Part shown: one piece after another, positions 36,217-44,611 of the stretch
Layout of the letters: each line of letters starts with the position of its first letter
Numbering within the stretch: the stretch's first letter is position 1
NCBI RefSeq assembly: GCF_024213555.1
Contig: NZ_JANAVO010000018.1
Coordinates: 21,946-85,945 of the forward strand
Length of the DNA stretch: 64,000 bases
Reading direction: 5' to 3'
From: Allokutzneria sp. A3M-2-11 16
GTDB lineage: Bacteria; Actinomycetota; Actinomycetes; Mycobacteriales; Pseudonocardiaceae
Program-made: the position numbers and the translations under genes
The notes under the pieces: model-generated
What the model saw: the letters and a program-made list of their open reading frames with translations, nothing else
Told to the model about the DNA's origin: nothing
The model's database searches: none

Positions 36217-36246
36217 GGGGAATTCCCCTTCTATTCCTGGGAATTC
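36217..36246. promoter_or_regulatory. Two GGAATTCC dyads, 20 bp centre to centre
   Basis: GGGGAATTCCCC (36217-36228) and GGAATTCC (36239-36246) lie just before the ribosome-binding site CGGAGGAT of the transporter gene. Two identical palindromes two helical turns apart fit cooperative binding of a dimeric repressor. The regulator is not identified; the LysR or HxlR proteins nearby, or one encoded elsewhere, are candidates. Confidence 0.55.
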
Positions 36247-36259
36247 CGGAGGATCGGCC

Positions 36260-37540
36260 ATGAGCGGGACCGGCACGCTGCGCTGGAAGATCATCGCCCT
36301 GGCGTTCCTCGCGACGACGATCAACTACCTGGACCGGGCGAACCTCGGTGTCTCCCTGCCGTTCCTCGCCGAGGAGCTGGGCCTGTCCCCGGCCACGTCG
36401 GGGCTGGTGCTGGGCGCCTTCTTCTGGACCTACGCCGCGATGCAGTTCCCCGCGGGCTGGCTGGTCGACCGGTTCGGCCCCAGGGTCATGCTCGCGCTCG
36501 CGGTCCTGACGTGGTCGCTGTTCACCGCGTTGACCGGTCTGGCGACGGGCTTCGTGTCGCTGCTGGTGCTGCGGCTGCTGCTCGGGATGGGCGAGTCACC
36601 GTCCTACCCGGCCAACGCCAAGGTGGTGTCCCTGTGGTTCCCGGCCCAGGAGCGCGGGCTCGCCGCCTCGATCTTCGACAGCGGCGCCCGGTTCGGCACC
36701 GCGCTGGCCCTTCCGCTGATCACGCTGGTGATCGCCGCGTCGGGATGGCGCACGTCCTTCTTCGTCACCGGCGCGGTCGGAATCGTGTTCGTGGTGCTGT
36801 GGCTGCGGGTCTACCAAGATCCCGACCGGCACCCGAAGCTCACCCCGCACGAACTGACCCACATCCGGGGCGGCGAGCCGACGGCTCACGAAGCCGCCGT
36901 GGCCGTGCCGTGGCGGACGCTGTTCCGGTACCGGGCGACGTGGGGAATGAGCATCGGCATCTTCTGCGTGTCCTTCGTCCTGTACTTCTTCATCACCTGG
37001 TTCCCCTCCTACCTCGTCGCCGAGCGCGGGTTCGACCTGATGCGCCTCGGCAGCCTGGGAGCTGTGCCCGCGTTGCTCGCGATGCCCGCGCAGTGGGCGG
37101 GCGGGCTGCTCCAGGGCCGCCTGATCAAGCGCGGGCGCAGCGTTTCCTTCGCCAGGAAGGTCCCTCTGGTCAGCGGGCTGGTGCTGTCGTCGGTGATCGT
37201 CTTCGCCGCCGGAGCGCCCAGCGCCACGGTCGCGCTCGGCCTGTTCACGTTGTCCTACTGCGCTTTGGGCTTCGCGGCGTCGAGCCTGTGGGCCCTGCCC
37301 GCCGACCTGGCTCCGGCACCGGGCAACGTCGCCTCCCTCGCCGGTATCCAGGGCTTCGCCTCCAACCTCGCCGGGTTCGTCAGCCCGCTGCTGATCGGCC
37401 TGCTGCTCGGCGTCGGCGGCTCCTACGTGGTGCCGCTCGCGGTCGCGGGCGCGGTCAGCCTGCTGGGCGCGCTGACCTACCTGGTGCTCATGGGCCCCGT
37501 CCGGCCACTCGTCCCAGTCGTGAAGGGAGTTCCCGCATGA
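36260..37540 (+). CDS. MFS transporter, anion:cation symporter family (sugar-acid type)
   Basis: 426 residues, 12 helices. TTINYLDRANLGVSLPFL in helix 1 and GESPSYPANAKVVSLWFPAQ after helix 4 are typical of the ACS family that takes up hexuronates, glucarate or galactonate with protons. First gene of a three-gene unit with a 2-hydroxyacid dehydrogenase and an RraA-like aldolase, and close to a KDG-kinase-like gene, so a sugar acid substrate is likely. The ATG is preceded by GGAGG at normal spacing. Confidence 0.87.
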   Translation: MSGTGTLRWKIIALAFLATTINYLDRANLGVSLPFLAEELGLSPATSGLVLGAFFWTYAAMQFPAGWLVDRFGPRVMLALAVLTWSLFTALTGLATGFVSLLVLRLLLGMGESPSYPANAKVVSLWFPAQERGLAASIFDSGARFGTALALPLITLVIAASGWRTSFFVTGAVGIVFVVLWLRVYQDPDRHPKLTPHELTHIRGGEPTAHEAAVAVPWRTLFRYRATWGMSIGIFCVSFVLYFFITWFPSYLVAERGFDLMRLGSLGAVPALLAMPAQWAGGLLQGRLIKRGRSVSFARKVPLVSGLVLSSVIVFAAGAPSATVALGLFTLSYCALGFAASSLWALPADLAPAPGNVASLAGIQGFASNLAGFVSPLLIGLLLGVGGSYVVPLAVAGAVSLLGALTYLVLMGPVRPLVPVVKGVPA

Positions 37541-38508
37541 AGGTCGTCGTCGTCGACGCCGACTATCCGGACATCGCGGTCGAACGCGAGGTCCTCGCCG
37601 GGTGCACCGTCGTGCGCGCCGACGCCAGAGATCCCGGGGCGGTCGCCGAGGCGGCCCGTGGTGCCGACGCGCTGATCTACCAGTGGGCGCGGATCACCGC
37701 GGAGGTCTTCGACGCCGCGCCCAGCGTGGGACTCGTCGTGCGCTACGGCGTCGGCACCGACAGCGTCGACCTCGACGCGGCGGCGGCGCGGGGCATCTGG
37801 GTCGCGAACGTCCCGGACTACGGGGCCGAGGAGGTCGCCGCTCACACCGCGGCCGGTCTGCTGGCCTGCGCGCGCAGGCTCAAGCCCCACGACGCTCTGC
37901 TCGCCTCGGGAACGTGGGACTACCTCGCGGCGGGGCCGATCCGCAGGATCAGCGAGCTCACCCTCGGCTGCCTCGGGCTGGGCCGCATCGGCCGCACGCT
38001 GGTGTCGCGGGTCGGAGCCTGGTTCGGCACCGTCGTCGCCCACGATCCGCACGTACCGCACGAGGAGTGGCCGCGGGACGTCGAGCGAGTGGACCTCGAC
38101 GCGCTGTTCGCGCGCAGCGACCTGCTCTCCCTGCACCTGCCGCTGACTGATTCGACGCGGCACATCGCCGACGCCAGGCGGCTGTCACTGCTGCCGCAAG
38201 GGGCGTGCCTGGTCAACACCGCGCGCGGTGGCCTGGTGGACGAACGCGCTCTGGTGGAGCTGCTGGACTCCGGCCGGCTCGCCTGCGCGGCCCTGGACGT
38301 CTGGGCCGAGGAGCCGAGCGGGCCCGCGCACCCGCTCGTCGGCCACCCCAGGGTGATCGCCACCCCGCACGTCGCGTGGTTCTCCCAGGAGTCCGAGGTG
38401 GAAGTGCGCCGCCGGGCCGCGGAGAACGTCCTGAGCTGGATCAGCTCCGGTGCCCCTGACCACGCCGTGGTCACCGGGACCCGGACCGCGCCCGTCCACC
38501 GATACTGA
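37537..38508 (+). CDS. D-isomer-specific 2-hydroxyacid dehydrogenase
   Basis: 323 residues. NAD(P)-binding GLGRIG at 147-152; catalytic Arg230 in NTARGGLVDE, Glu259 in WAEEP and His278 in ATPHVAW. It belongs to the phosphoglycerate dehydrogenase/CtBP-like branch and probably reduces or oxidises a 2-keto/2-hydroxy acid derived from the imported sugar acid. ATG overlaps the transporter stop (ATGA). Confidence 0.88.
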   Translation: MKVVVVDADYPDIAVEREVLAGCTVVRADARDPGAVAEAARGADALIYQWARITAEVFDAAPSVGLVVRYGVGTDSVDLDAAAARGIWVANVPDYGAEEVAAHTAAGLLACARRLKPHDALLASGTWDYLAAGPIRRISELTLGCLGLGRIGRTLVSRVGAWFGTVVAHDPHVPHEEWPRDVERVDLDALFARSDLLSLHLPLTDSTRHIADARRLSLLPQGACLVNTARGGLVDERALVELLDSGRLACAALDVWAEEPSGPAHPLVGHPRVIATPHVAWFSQESEVEVRRRAAENVLSWISSGAPDHAVVTGTRTAPVHRY

Positions 38509-38517
38509 GGAGTACCC

Positions 38518-39171
38518 GTGCAGTCCGTCCACTCGGAACAGATCATCGCCGCTTTTCGTGATGTGGCAACGGCTTCGGTGTCCGATGCCCTGCAGGCGAT
38601 GAACCTGCCGGGGCACCTGTCCACCGGCATCCGGCAGATCGTTCCCGGCAAGCTCGTCGGCCCCGCCGTCACGGTGCGGGAGGTGCCGACGACCGAGACC
38701 GAGCCGCCGACGCACGCCCTGCGGCTCATCGACGAGTCGCCCGCGGGCAGCGTGGTGTGCATCGACGCCGGGGGCACGCTCGACGTCGCGGTGTGGGGCG
38801 GCCTGATGACCGCGGGAGCCGTGGCCAACCAGCTCGCGGGTGCCGTCCTCGACGGCGCGGTCCGCGATGTCGAGGAGATCCTCCGCGACTACGACCTGCC
38901 GATCTACGCGCGCGGCACGTCACCGGGCACCACCCTGGGCAGCTACCGCACCGTGTCGGCGAACGAACCGGTGGTGTGCGGCGGGGTCACCGTGCACGCG
39001 GGCGACCTCATCGTCGCCGACACCGATGGCGTCGTCTGCGTCCCCGCGGCCCACGTGGCCGACGTGCTCGCCGCCGCCGTGGACATCGAGAACCGCGAAC
39101 GCGAGCAGGCCAAGCTCATCCTCGCGTCGGGTTCCCTCGCCGAGGGATTGGCCCGGTACAACCGGATCTGA
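38518..39171 (+). CDS. RraA-like protein (4-hydroxy-4-methyl-2-oxoglutarate aldolase family)
   Basis: 217 residues. Conserved segments: VSDALQAMNLPGH, VCIDAGGTLDVAVWGGLMT, VLDGAVRDVEE with the Arg/Asp active-site pair, and ADTDGVVCVPA. Members with these residues are divalent-metal class II aldolases that also decarboxylate oxaloacetate. GTG start with GAGGAG at 38507-38512. In this operon it likely cleaves a 2-keto acid. Its 3' end overlaps the convergent HxlR gene by 56 bp. Confidence 0.85.
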   Translation: MQSVHSEQIIAAFRDVATASVSDALQAMNLPGHLSTGIRQIVPGKLVGPAVTVREVPTTETEPPTHALRLIDESPAGSVVCIDAGGTLDVAVWGGLMTAGAVANQLAGAVLDGAVRDVEEILRDYDLPIYARGTSPGTTLGSYRTVSANEPVVCGGVTVHAGDLIVADTDGVVCVPAAHVADVLAAAVDIENREREQAKLILASGSLAEGLARYNRI

Positions 39172-39487
39172 GCGGCCCCGACGTGAGCGCCCACTCGTGC
39201 ACGTGCCGGAGCAGACCCAGCAGGCTCTCGCCGGTCCGGGTCAGGGAGTACTCGACGGACAGGACCGCCTCCTCACCGACCTCGCGGCGCACCACGCGAG
39301 CCCGCTCCAGCTCCCGCAGGGTCTGGGTGAGCATCTTCTGGGAAACGCCGGAGACCCGCCGCAGCAGCTGTCCGTGCCTGGCGGGCCCGTTCTCCAGTGC
39401 CAGCAACACTTCGACCGACCACTTTCCCCTGACCAAGTCCAGCACCAACACGGCCCCGCCCAGCGCCGTTCCCGCCACGTCCCGCAC
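39116..39487 (-). CDS. HxlR-family regulator
   Basis: 123 residues. The winged helix has GKWSVEVLLALENGPARHGQ and VSQKMLTQTLRELER, typical HxlR sequence. It follows the sugar kinase gene by 10 bp on the same strand. It is roughly two-thirds identical to the HxlR protein encoded at 41556-41969, so the two are local paralogues. The usual N-terminal cysteine is absent. Confidence 0.84.
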   Translation of the reverse strand: MRDVAGTALGGAVLVLDLVRGKWSVEVLLALENGPARHGQLLRRVSGVSQKMLTQTLRELERARVVRREVGEEAVLSVEYSLTRTGESLLGLLRHVHEWALTSGPLRSGCTGPIPRRGNPTRG

Positions 39488-39497
39488 CCCCTTCCGC

Positions 39498-40430
39498 TCA
39501 GTTCGGCAGGAGCAGCCGTCGCTCCACGTCCAACCGGACCGGGACGGAACCGATCGCCCCCTTGCCCGTCGTGGTCAGCGCGCCCGCGATCACCGCGAAG
39601 CGCGCGGCCTCCTCGGGCTCGAACCCCGCCAGCAGCCGCACCGCGAACGCGGCGGCGAACGCGTCGCCCGCCCCCGTGGCGTCCACGGCGACGACCTTGT
39701 AGGGCGGCACGTGCACATCCCCGCCCGGCAGGCCGAGCAGCACCCCGTCCGCGCCCAGCTTCAGCACCACGAGGCCGTCGGTGCGGTCGCGCAGCGCGGC
39801 GAGGACCTCCCGCGGCTCGTCGAGGCCGGTGAGCGCCCGGCCCTCGTCGAGGTTCGGCAGCACGATGTCGGCGGCCTGGATGCTCGCCAGGGCGATCGCC
39901 TTGGCCAGGGCGGGCGGCCACAGCGCGGGCCGCAGGTTCGGGTCGTAGGAGACCAACGTGGCGTGCCGCTTCGCCAGCTCGATCGCGTGGAAGACGGCGT
40001 CGCAGGCGGAGGTGCTGATCGCCTGCGTCACCCCGCTGACGTGCAGCAGCCGCGCATCGCGGACGACGTCCTCGGGAACGTCGGAGCTGCGCAGCCCGCT
40101 GGCCGCCGATCCCTTGCGGTAGTAGGTGAAATCGTGTCCCGTGTCGGTGCGGGAGATGAAGTAGACGCCGGTGAAGGCTTCCGGGTCGACCAGGACGCCG
40201 GAGGTGTCGACCCCCTCGCATCGCCACGAGTCCAGCAACGCCGCGCCGAACTCGTCGTCGCCGATCCGGGTGAGGTACGCGGATCGGCCGCCCAGCCGGG
40301 CCGCGGCGACCGCGAAGTTGGCGGAGTCCCCGCCGTACGCGGTGAAGAACCCGCGCGCCGAGCGCAGCAGGCCCGGCACCTCGGCGTTGAACTCGACGAG
40401 CGGTTCACCCATGGACACGACATCGGTCAC
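39498..40430 (-). CDS. kdgK: PfkB-family sugar kinase, probably 2-keto-3-deoxygluconate kinase
   Basis: 310 residues. PfkB signatures: N-terminal YGGDSANFAVAAARLG, and the C-terminal VVAVDATGAGDAFAAAF with the catalytic base Asp256. MGEPLVEFN at the start and SYDPNLRPALWP are typical of KDG kinases. It would phosphorylate 2-keto-3-deoxygluconate before aldol cleavage, consistent with the sugar-acid transporter and dehydrogenase opposite. GTG start preceded by GAGGAG. Divergent from the LysR gene. Confidence 0.83.
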   Translation of the reverse strand: MTDVVSMGEPLVEFNAEVPGLLRSARGFFTAYGGDSANFAVAAARLGGRSAYLTRIGDDEFGAALLDSWRCEGVDTSGVLVDPEAFTGVYFISRTDTGHDFTYYRKGSAASGLRSSDVPEDVVRDARLLHVSGVTQAISTSACDAVFHAIELAKRHATLVSYDPNLRPALWPPALAKAIALASIQAADIVLPNLDEGRALTGLDEPREVLAALRDRTDGLVVLKLGADGVLLGLPGGDVHVPPYKVVAVDATGAGDAFAAAFAVRLLAGFEPEEAARFAVIAGALTTTGKGAIGSVPVRLDVERRLLLPN

Positions 40431-40515
40431 GACTTCTCCTCGGCGGCTCTCGTAGTCGGCAACGCCACCGTAGGTCGGGGGTTTTCCCAGCTGAAGCGCG
40501 TCTTCGCGATGAACT

Positions 40516-40532
40516 TATGCGCAGGACGAATA
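40516..40532. promoter_or_regulatory. LysR-type box TAT-N11-ATA
   Basis: TATGCGCAGGACGAATA matches the T-N11-A consensus for LysR regulators. It lies 13 bp before the LysR GTG and 85 bp before the divergent kinase gene, where autoregulation and activation sites usually sit. Confidence 0.5.
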
Positions 40533-40545
40533 GTGAGGTGCTGAA

Positions 40546-41472
40546 GTGCTTCGGAGGGACCTGAGGCTGGAATGGGTCGTGTCCTTTCTCGCGGTGCTGG
40601 ACACGGGCAGTTTCAGCGCCGCCGCCGAAGCGACGCACCGCTCCCAGCCCCGGGTCAGCACCTACGTGGGCGCCCTCGAACGCGCGGCGGGCCTGCCGCT
40701 GTTCGACCGAAGCACGCGCCCCGTCACCGTCACCGAGGCGGGCCGAGAGCTCGCCGGGCACCTGCGGAACATCCTGGGTGAGCTCGAAGCGGCGGACGCG
40801 GCGATGGCAGCTCTGCGCGACGGCACCCGCGGCCTGGTCACGCTCGGCAGCTTTCCCAGTCCCAGTGCGGCGTTCGTGCCCGCGGTGCTGGAGCGCTTCG
40901 CCGTGACGAACCCGGGTATCGAGGTGCGGCTGGTCGAACGGTCCACATTGGAGCTCGACGCGGCGCACGCGGCGGGCGAACTCGACTTCTACCTCCGCCC
41001 CGTGGCGCCACCACCCCACCCGGAGCCGTCGGGCCGCGCTCCACTGTGGAGCGAGTCACTCGTGGTGGCGCACCCGCACGAGCACCCGCTCGCGCGACTA
41101 CCGGAACCGTTGCGAGTGCGGGACATCACGGACCACCCGTTGATCGTGATCGGCCGTAGGGGCTCACGGGAATGCGGCCCCGAGGTCTCCGCCCTGTTCC
41201 ACGCACAGGGACTGGAGGCCCGCCCACGTCAAGCGACCACACAGCCGCAAACCCTGTTCGCGTTGGTCAAAGCCGGGCTGGGGGTGGGTGTCCTCAACGC
41301 GCTCGCCGCATCGATCTGCACCACCGCCGGTCTTGCCGTGCGCCAGTTGGACTCGGGAGCGCACCGGCGCCGGGTCGCGGTGTTCTGGGACAACGGCAGG
41401 CCGATGAGCACTGCGGCGCGCACGTTGTTCGACGCCGTGCTCAGCGCGCCACTGCCACCGGAATGCGAGTAA
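40546..41472 (+). CDS. LysR-family transcriptional regulator
   Basis: 308 residues. The N-terminal HTH (FLAVLDTGSFSAAAEATHRS, then LPLFDRSTRPVTVTEAG) is classic LysR, followed by a periplasmic-binding-like effector domain. Divergent from the KDG-kinase-like gene, so it probably controls sugar-acid catabolism. GTG start at 40546. Confidence 0.87.
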   Translation: MLRRDLRLEWVVSFLAVLDTGSFSAAAEATHRSQPRVSTYVGALERAAGLPLFDRSTRPVTVTEAGRELAGHLRNILGELEAADAAMAALRDGTRGLVTLGSFPSPSAAFVPAVLERFAVTNPGIEVRLVERSTLELDAAHAAGELDFYLRPVAPPPHPEPSGRAPLWSESLVVAHPHEHPLARLPEPLRVRDITDHPLIVIGRRGSRECGPEVSALFHAQGLEARPRQATTQPQTLFALVKAGLGVGVLNALAASICTTAGLAVRQLDSGAHRRRVAVFWDNGRPMSTAARTLFDAVLSAPLPPECE

Positions 41473-41533
41473 CCGTTTCCTTATCGGCGCAGCGGATAGC
41501 TCCATCCGGAACACGCGCTTCACGCTCTGGCAA

Positions 41534-41550
41534 GTCACCCATACGGTGAC
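41534..41550. promoter_or_regulatory. Possible HxlR operator GTCACC-N5-GGTGAC
   Basis: Perfect 6-bp inverted repeat with a 5-bp spacer directly upstream of the HxlR gene. Its closeness to the first ATG (41556) suggests that translation may start at a later ATG (41580-41592). Confidence 0.45.
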
Positions 41551-41555
41551 GTGCA

Positions 41556-41969
41556 ATGACGGCTCGGCCGGTGTATCGGATGACGAGGATGATGACTGTT
41601 CAGCTTGGCGCGACAGCGCGCGATTCCGGCTCCTGCGGCGGGGACCTGGGCCCTTCGGGGTGCCAGGCGCACCGCGTCCTGGACCTGATCGACGGCAAGT
41701 GGTCGGTCGACGTGTTGCTCGCGCTCAAGCACGGGCCGGTGCGGCACGGTCAGCTGCGGCGCGCCATCGGCGGCGTGTCCCAGAAGATGCTCACCCAGAC
41801 GCTGCGCGACCTGGAACGGGCCCGGCTGGTGAGCCGGGAGGTGCGGGAGTCGACGGTGACCACCGTCGAGTACTCCCTCGCTCCCGCCGGTCACAGCCTG
41901 CTCGCCCTGTTGCGCCAGATGCACGACTGGGCCGTGGAAAACATCAGCCGACCCGCGTACACCACGTAA
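41556..41969 (+). CDS. HxlR-family regulator (paralogue of the 39116-39487 product)
   Basis: 137 residues at most. It has CQAHRVLDLIDGKWSVDVLL with the conserved cysteine, and GGVSQKMLTQTLRDLERARL. HxlR proteins sense aldehydes, quinones or disulfide stress through such cysteines. Starts at 41580, 41589 or 41592 are equally possible. The stop codon TAA is inside the first bases of repeat copy E. Closely related to the other HxlR protein 2 kb away. Confidence 0.83.
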   Translation: MTARPVYRMTRMMTVQLGATARDSGSCGGDLGPSGCQAHRVLDLIDGKWSVDVLLALKHGPVRHGQLRRAIGGVSQKMLTQTLRDLERARLVSREVRESTVTTVEYSLAPAGHSLLALLRQMHDWAVENISRPAYTT

Positions 41970-42126
41970 ACTGTGCCCATGCCCCCCGACCGCCCCCACA
42001 CCCCACCTCCGGCGGCCGCAACCTAGGTAACCCCGTTTCGTACTCATAGCGGGGAAGAGAGCGCTCCCAAATCCCGGCAAGAGTACGAAACGGAAGATCT
42101 TGGCGGCCTCAGCACAGGATGAGGGG
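41962..42126 (+). repeat. Dispersed palindromic element, copy E (full length)
   Basis: 165 bp, from CCACGTAAACTGTGCCC to CCTCAGCACAGGATGAGG plus GG. Hairpin arms at 42032-42045 and 42081-42093 around GAGCGCTC. Its first bases supply the stop codon of the HxlR gene. Confidence 0.93.
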
Positions 42127-42171
42127 TGTACGCGTGGGCGAGGCGCGTGTGGGTGGGGCGAGTGCGCTTGT

Positions 42172-42232
42172 CCCGTTTCGTACTCATAGCGGGTTCGGTA
42201 GGGCGCAAAGCCCGTTATGAGTACGAAACGGG
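42172..42232. repeat. Dispersed hairpin repeat, copy F (solo core)
   Basis: Arms CCCGTTTCGTACTC (42172-42185) and GAGTACGAAACGGG (42219-42232). The centre has lost GAGCGCTC. The right arm overlaps the 3' end of the F420/NADP reductase-like gene and provides its last residues and stop. Confidence 0.92.
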
Positions 42233-42889
42233 GAAGAACGGGGTGGACTCGGGGCGCTGGACGTGGAAGTTGAAGTTCGCGGTTCCCAACGCCTTCCACA
42301 GGTCCAGGCCGAGCGGCAGCAGCAGTTCGGTCCCGCGCGCCGTGCCGAGGCCGCCCAGGTCGATCATGCTCTCCTCGGTCCAGCCGAGGTCGGACAGCAA
42401 CGCCGCGACGACCTCCTTCGCCCGGCTGTCGTCGCCGCTGAGGAACACGGTGTGCTGACCGTCCACTCTGGACGGTTCGGCCATCACCGCCGCGCTCATC
42501 GTGTTGAGGGTCTTCACCACGCGGGCCTCGGGGAAGGCGCGCTGGATGCGTTCGGCGAGGCTGCGGGAGTGGCCAGCCCACCGCTCGCCGGAGGCGTAGA
42601 GCGGGTTCGACACGTCGACGAGGACCTTCCCCGCGAGCCGGTCGGCGCCCGCGGCGCGCAACGCGGCGAGGCAGGCGTGCCCGGCCGTGGCGTTGACGAT
42701 CACCTCGCCGAACGCCGCGGCCGCCGCGAAGTCGCCCGCGCTCGCCGCAGGTCCCAGCTGCTCCGCCCACGCGGCCGCGACCGGGTTGCCCGCGGTGCGC
42801 GACCCCATCCGAACCTCGTGGCCGAGCCGCACCAGCCCGGTACCGAGGGCCCGGCCGACCATTCCCGTTCCCAGAACCGCTATCCGCAC
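42215..42889 (-). CDS. NADPH:F420 oxidoreductase-like (Fno family) protein
   Basis: 224 residues. The N-terminal Rossmann motif GTGMVGRALGTGLV and the MGSRTAGNP NADP-phosphate-binding loop place it with NADP-dependent F420 reductases and related dehydrogenases; DVSNPLY and KTLNTMSAAVM are also typical. It could regenerate F420H2 for the LLM enzyme encoded in the same operon. The last residues, FFPVSYS, and the stop come from hairpin repeat F, so the natural C-terminus was probably altered by the repeat. Last gene of the isonitrile operon. Confidence 0.82.
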   Translation of the reverse strand: MRIAVLGTGMVGRALGTGLVRLGHEVRMGSRTAGNPVAAAWAEQLGPAASAGDFAAAAAFGEVIVNATAGHACLAALRAAGADRLAGKVLVDVSNPLYASGERWAGHSRSLAERIQRAFPEARVVKTLNTMSAAVMAEPSRVDGQHTVFLSGDDSRAKEVVAALLSDLGWTEESMIDLGGLGTARGTELLLPLGLDLWKALGTANFNFHVQRPESTPFFPVSYS

Positions 42890-42913
42890 CGGAGACTCCT
42901 TTGTGGACGGACG

Positions 42914-44089
42914 TCAGTCGGCGGCCTGGACGGGCACGGCGGGCGCGAGCCTGCGGTCGCGCGCCCAGGAGTAGGCCACCACGAGCACCCCGGCCACGGT
43001 GACCAGCGCGCCGACGAGGTAGATCGACCGCAGCCCGAGCCCGCTGTCGATCACGACGCCGCCCAGCCACGCCGCGAACGCGTTGGCGAGCTGGAAGGCG
43101 GAGGCGTTCACCGCGATGCCCAGCGTGGGCGCGGCACTGGCGGTGCCGATGACCCGGGTCTGCATGCCCGGGATGATCGCGAAAGCCAACGCGCCGATGA
43201 CGAAGACCATGCCCGCGGTGAGCACCTGGCTCCCGCTGACCAGCCAGCACAGCACCAGCGCGCCGGTGAGGACCCCGAGCAGGCCGAGCAGCGACGGCAT
43301 CAGGGCCCGGTCCGACAGCCAGCCGCCGACGAGGTTGCCGATGGTGGCACCGACGCCGTAGACCAGCAGCAGCGGCGCGACTGAACCGGCCGCGAACCCG
43401 CTGACATCGGTGAGCAGGGGCGCGATGTAGGTGAAGACGACCAAGATCCCGGCGTTGCCCACGGCCGTGACCGCGATGGCGAGCTGGACGTTGCGGTCGC
43501 GGAGCACTCGGAGGTCGGCGAGGGCCGAGCCGGTAGCGATCGTGGGCTGCATGGGCACCAGCCGCAGCACCAGCACCAGGGCCAGGACGCTGAACACGGC
43601 GATGGCCAGGAACGTCGACCGCCAGCCGAAGTTCTGGCCGATGACGGTGCCGATCGGGGCACCGAGGATCGTCGCCAGGTTCATCCCCAGCGCCAGCTTC
43701 GCGACGGTGGACGCCTGCTTGCCCGGCGGGGCCATCGAGACGGCGATGACCACCGCGACCGCGAAGAAGGTGGCCACCACGAGCCCGCTGACCACCCGTG
43801 AGACGAGCAGGACGGGGTAGTTCGGCGCCACCATCGCGACCAGGTTGCCGAGGACGAACACGCCGATCAGGCCGACGATCAGCGGCTTGCGGGCGATGCG
43901 GGTGGTCAGCACGGTCAGCACCGGGCCGCCGACGACCATGGCCAGCGCGTAGGCCGTCACCAGCAGACCGGCCGCGGGGATCGACACCGACAGGCCGGTG
44001 GCCACGTCGGGCAGGATGCCCGCGATCACGAACTCGGCGGTGGTGACGCTGAAAACGCACAGCATCAAGGAAAGGAGGGGAAGCGGCAT
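42914..44089 (-). CDS. MFS exporter (DHA1/AraJ-like)
   Basis: 391 residues, 12 helices. SLMLCVFSVTTAEFVIAGIL in helix 1 and the A-loop are typical of the AraJ/Bcr-like drug efflux branch. Ninth gene of the isonitrile operon, 9 bp after the cupin gene, and presumably exports the product or gives self-resistance. Confidence 0.85.
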   Translation of the reverse strand: MPLPLLSLMLCVFSVTTAEFVIAGILPDVATGLSVSIPAAGLLVTAYALAMVVGGPVLTVLTTRIARKPLIVGLIGVFVLGNLVAMVAPNYPVLLVSRVVSGLVVATFFAVAVVIAVSMAPPGKQASTVAKLALGMNLATILGAPIGTVIGQNFGWRSTFLAIAVFSVLALVLVLRLVPMQPTIATGSALADLRVLRDRNVQLAIAVTAVGNAGILVVFTYIAPLLTDVSGFAAGSVAPLLLVYGVGATIGNLVGGWLSDRALMPSLLGLLGVLTGALVLCWLVSGSQVLTAGMVFVIGALAFAIIPGMQTRVIGTASAAPTLGIAVNASAFQLANAFAAWLGGVVIDSGLGLRSIYLVGALVTVAGVLVVAYSWARDRRLAPAVPVQAAD

Positions 44090-44098
44090 GTCAGGTCC

Positions 44099-44611
44099 TC
44101 AGGGTGTCGGGGCGGGGCCGACCCGGGTGAACGCGTACTCCTCACCCAGGGAGACCAGCCGGTCCAGGTCGTACTCCACGGACTCCGGCGGCAGGCTCAG
44201 CTCGGCCGCCCGCGGCAGCTCGGCCGCCAGGAACAGGTCGAACTGGGGGCGGTTCCCGGGTTCCGGGGTGACGTGGATGGTCAGGAACGCGGCGGTCGGC
44301 GAGGTGATCACGAAGGCGTGCGGGGTGTTCCTGGGGATGACCACCGTCGCCCCCGCCGCCGCGGTGAACTCGCGCCCGTCGCAGACCATGCGCAGCGTTC
44401 CGTCGAGCACGAGGAACAGCTCGTCCTCGTAGTGGTGCACGTGTTCCGGTGTGTTGTAGCCGCGTTTCCCGGTGTGCTGCACGACCGTGAAGGTGTTCCC
44501 GGTCGCGGCGCCCGGCACGCGGATCTGGGCCAGGCCGCCGAGCAGCCACACGGCGGTCTGCTCGGCTTCGGTGATCAGGCGGCCTCTGGCCTCGGTCTGG
44601 TAGTTCGTCAT
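44099..44611 (-). CDS. Cupin-domain protein (quercetinase-like)
   Basis: 170 residues. A single cupin barrel with metal motif 1 HVHHYEDELFLVLDG and motif 2 in VVIPRNTPHAFV. Such proteins may be metal-dependent dioxygenases, isomerases or binding proteins. The ATG overlaps the stop of the flavoprotein gene upstream (ATGA). In this cluster it may act on a late intermediate, but the reaction is unknown. Confidence 0.8.
   Translation of the reverse strand: MTNYQTEARGRLITEAEQTAVWLLGGLAQIRVPGAATGNTFTVVQHTGKRGYNTPEHVHHYEDELFLVLDGTLRMVCDGREFTAAAGATVVIPRNTPHAFVITSPTAAFLTIHVTPEPGNRPQFDLFLAAELPRAAELSLPPESVEYDLDRLVSLGEEYAFTRVGPAPTP

Noticed and set aside
44099..44611. Cupin protein as a quercetin dioxygenase
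   Set aside because: Only the generic cupin metal motifs are visible; substrate cannot be assigned from them.
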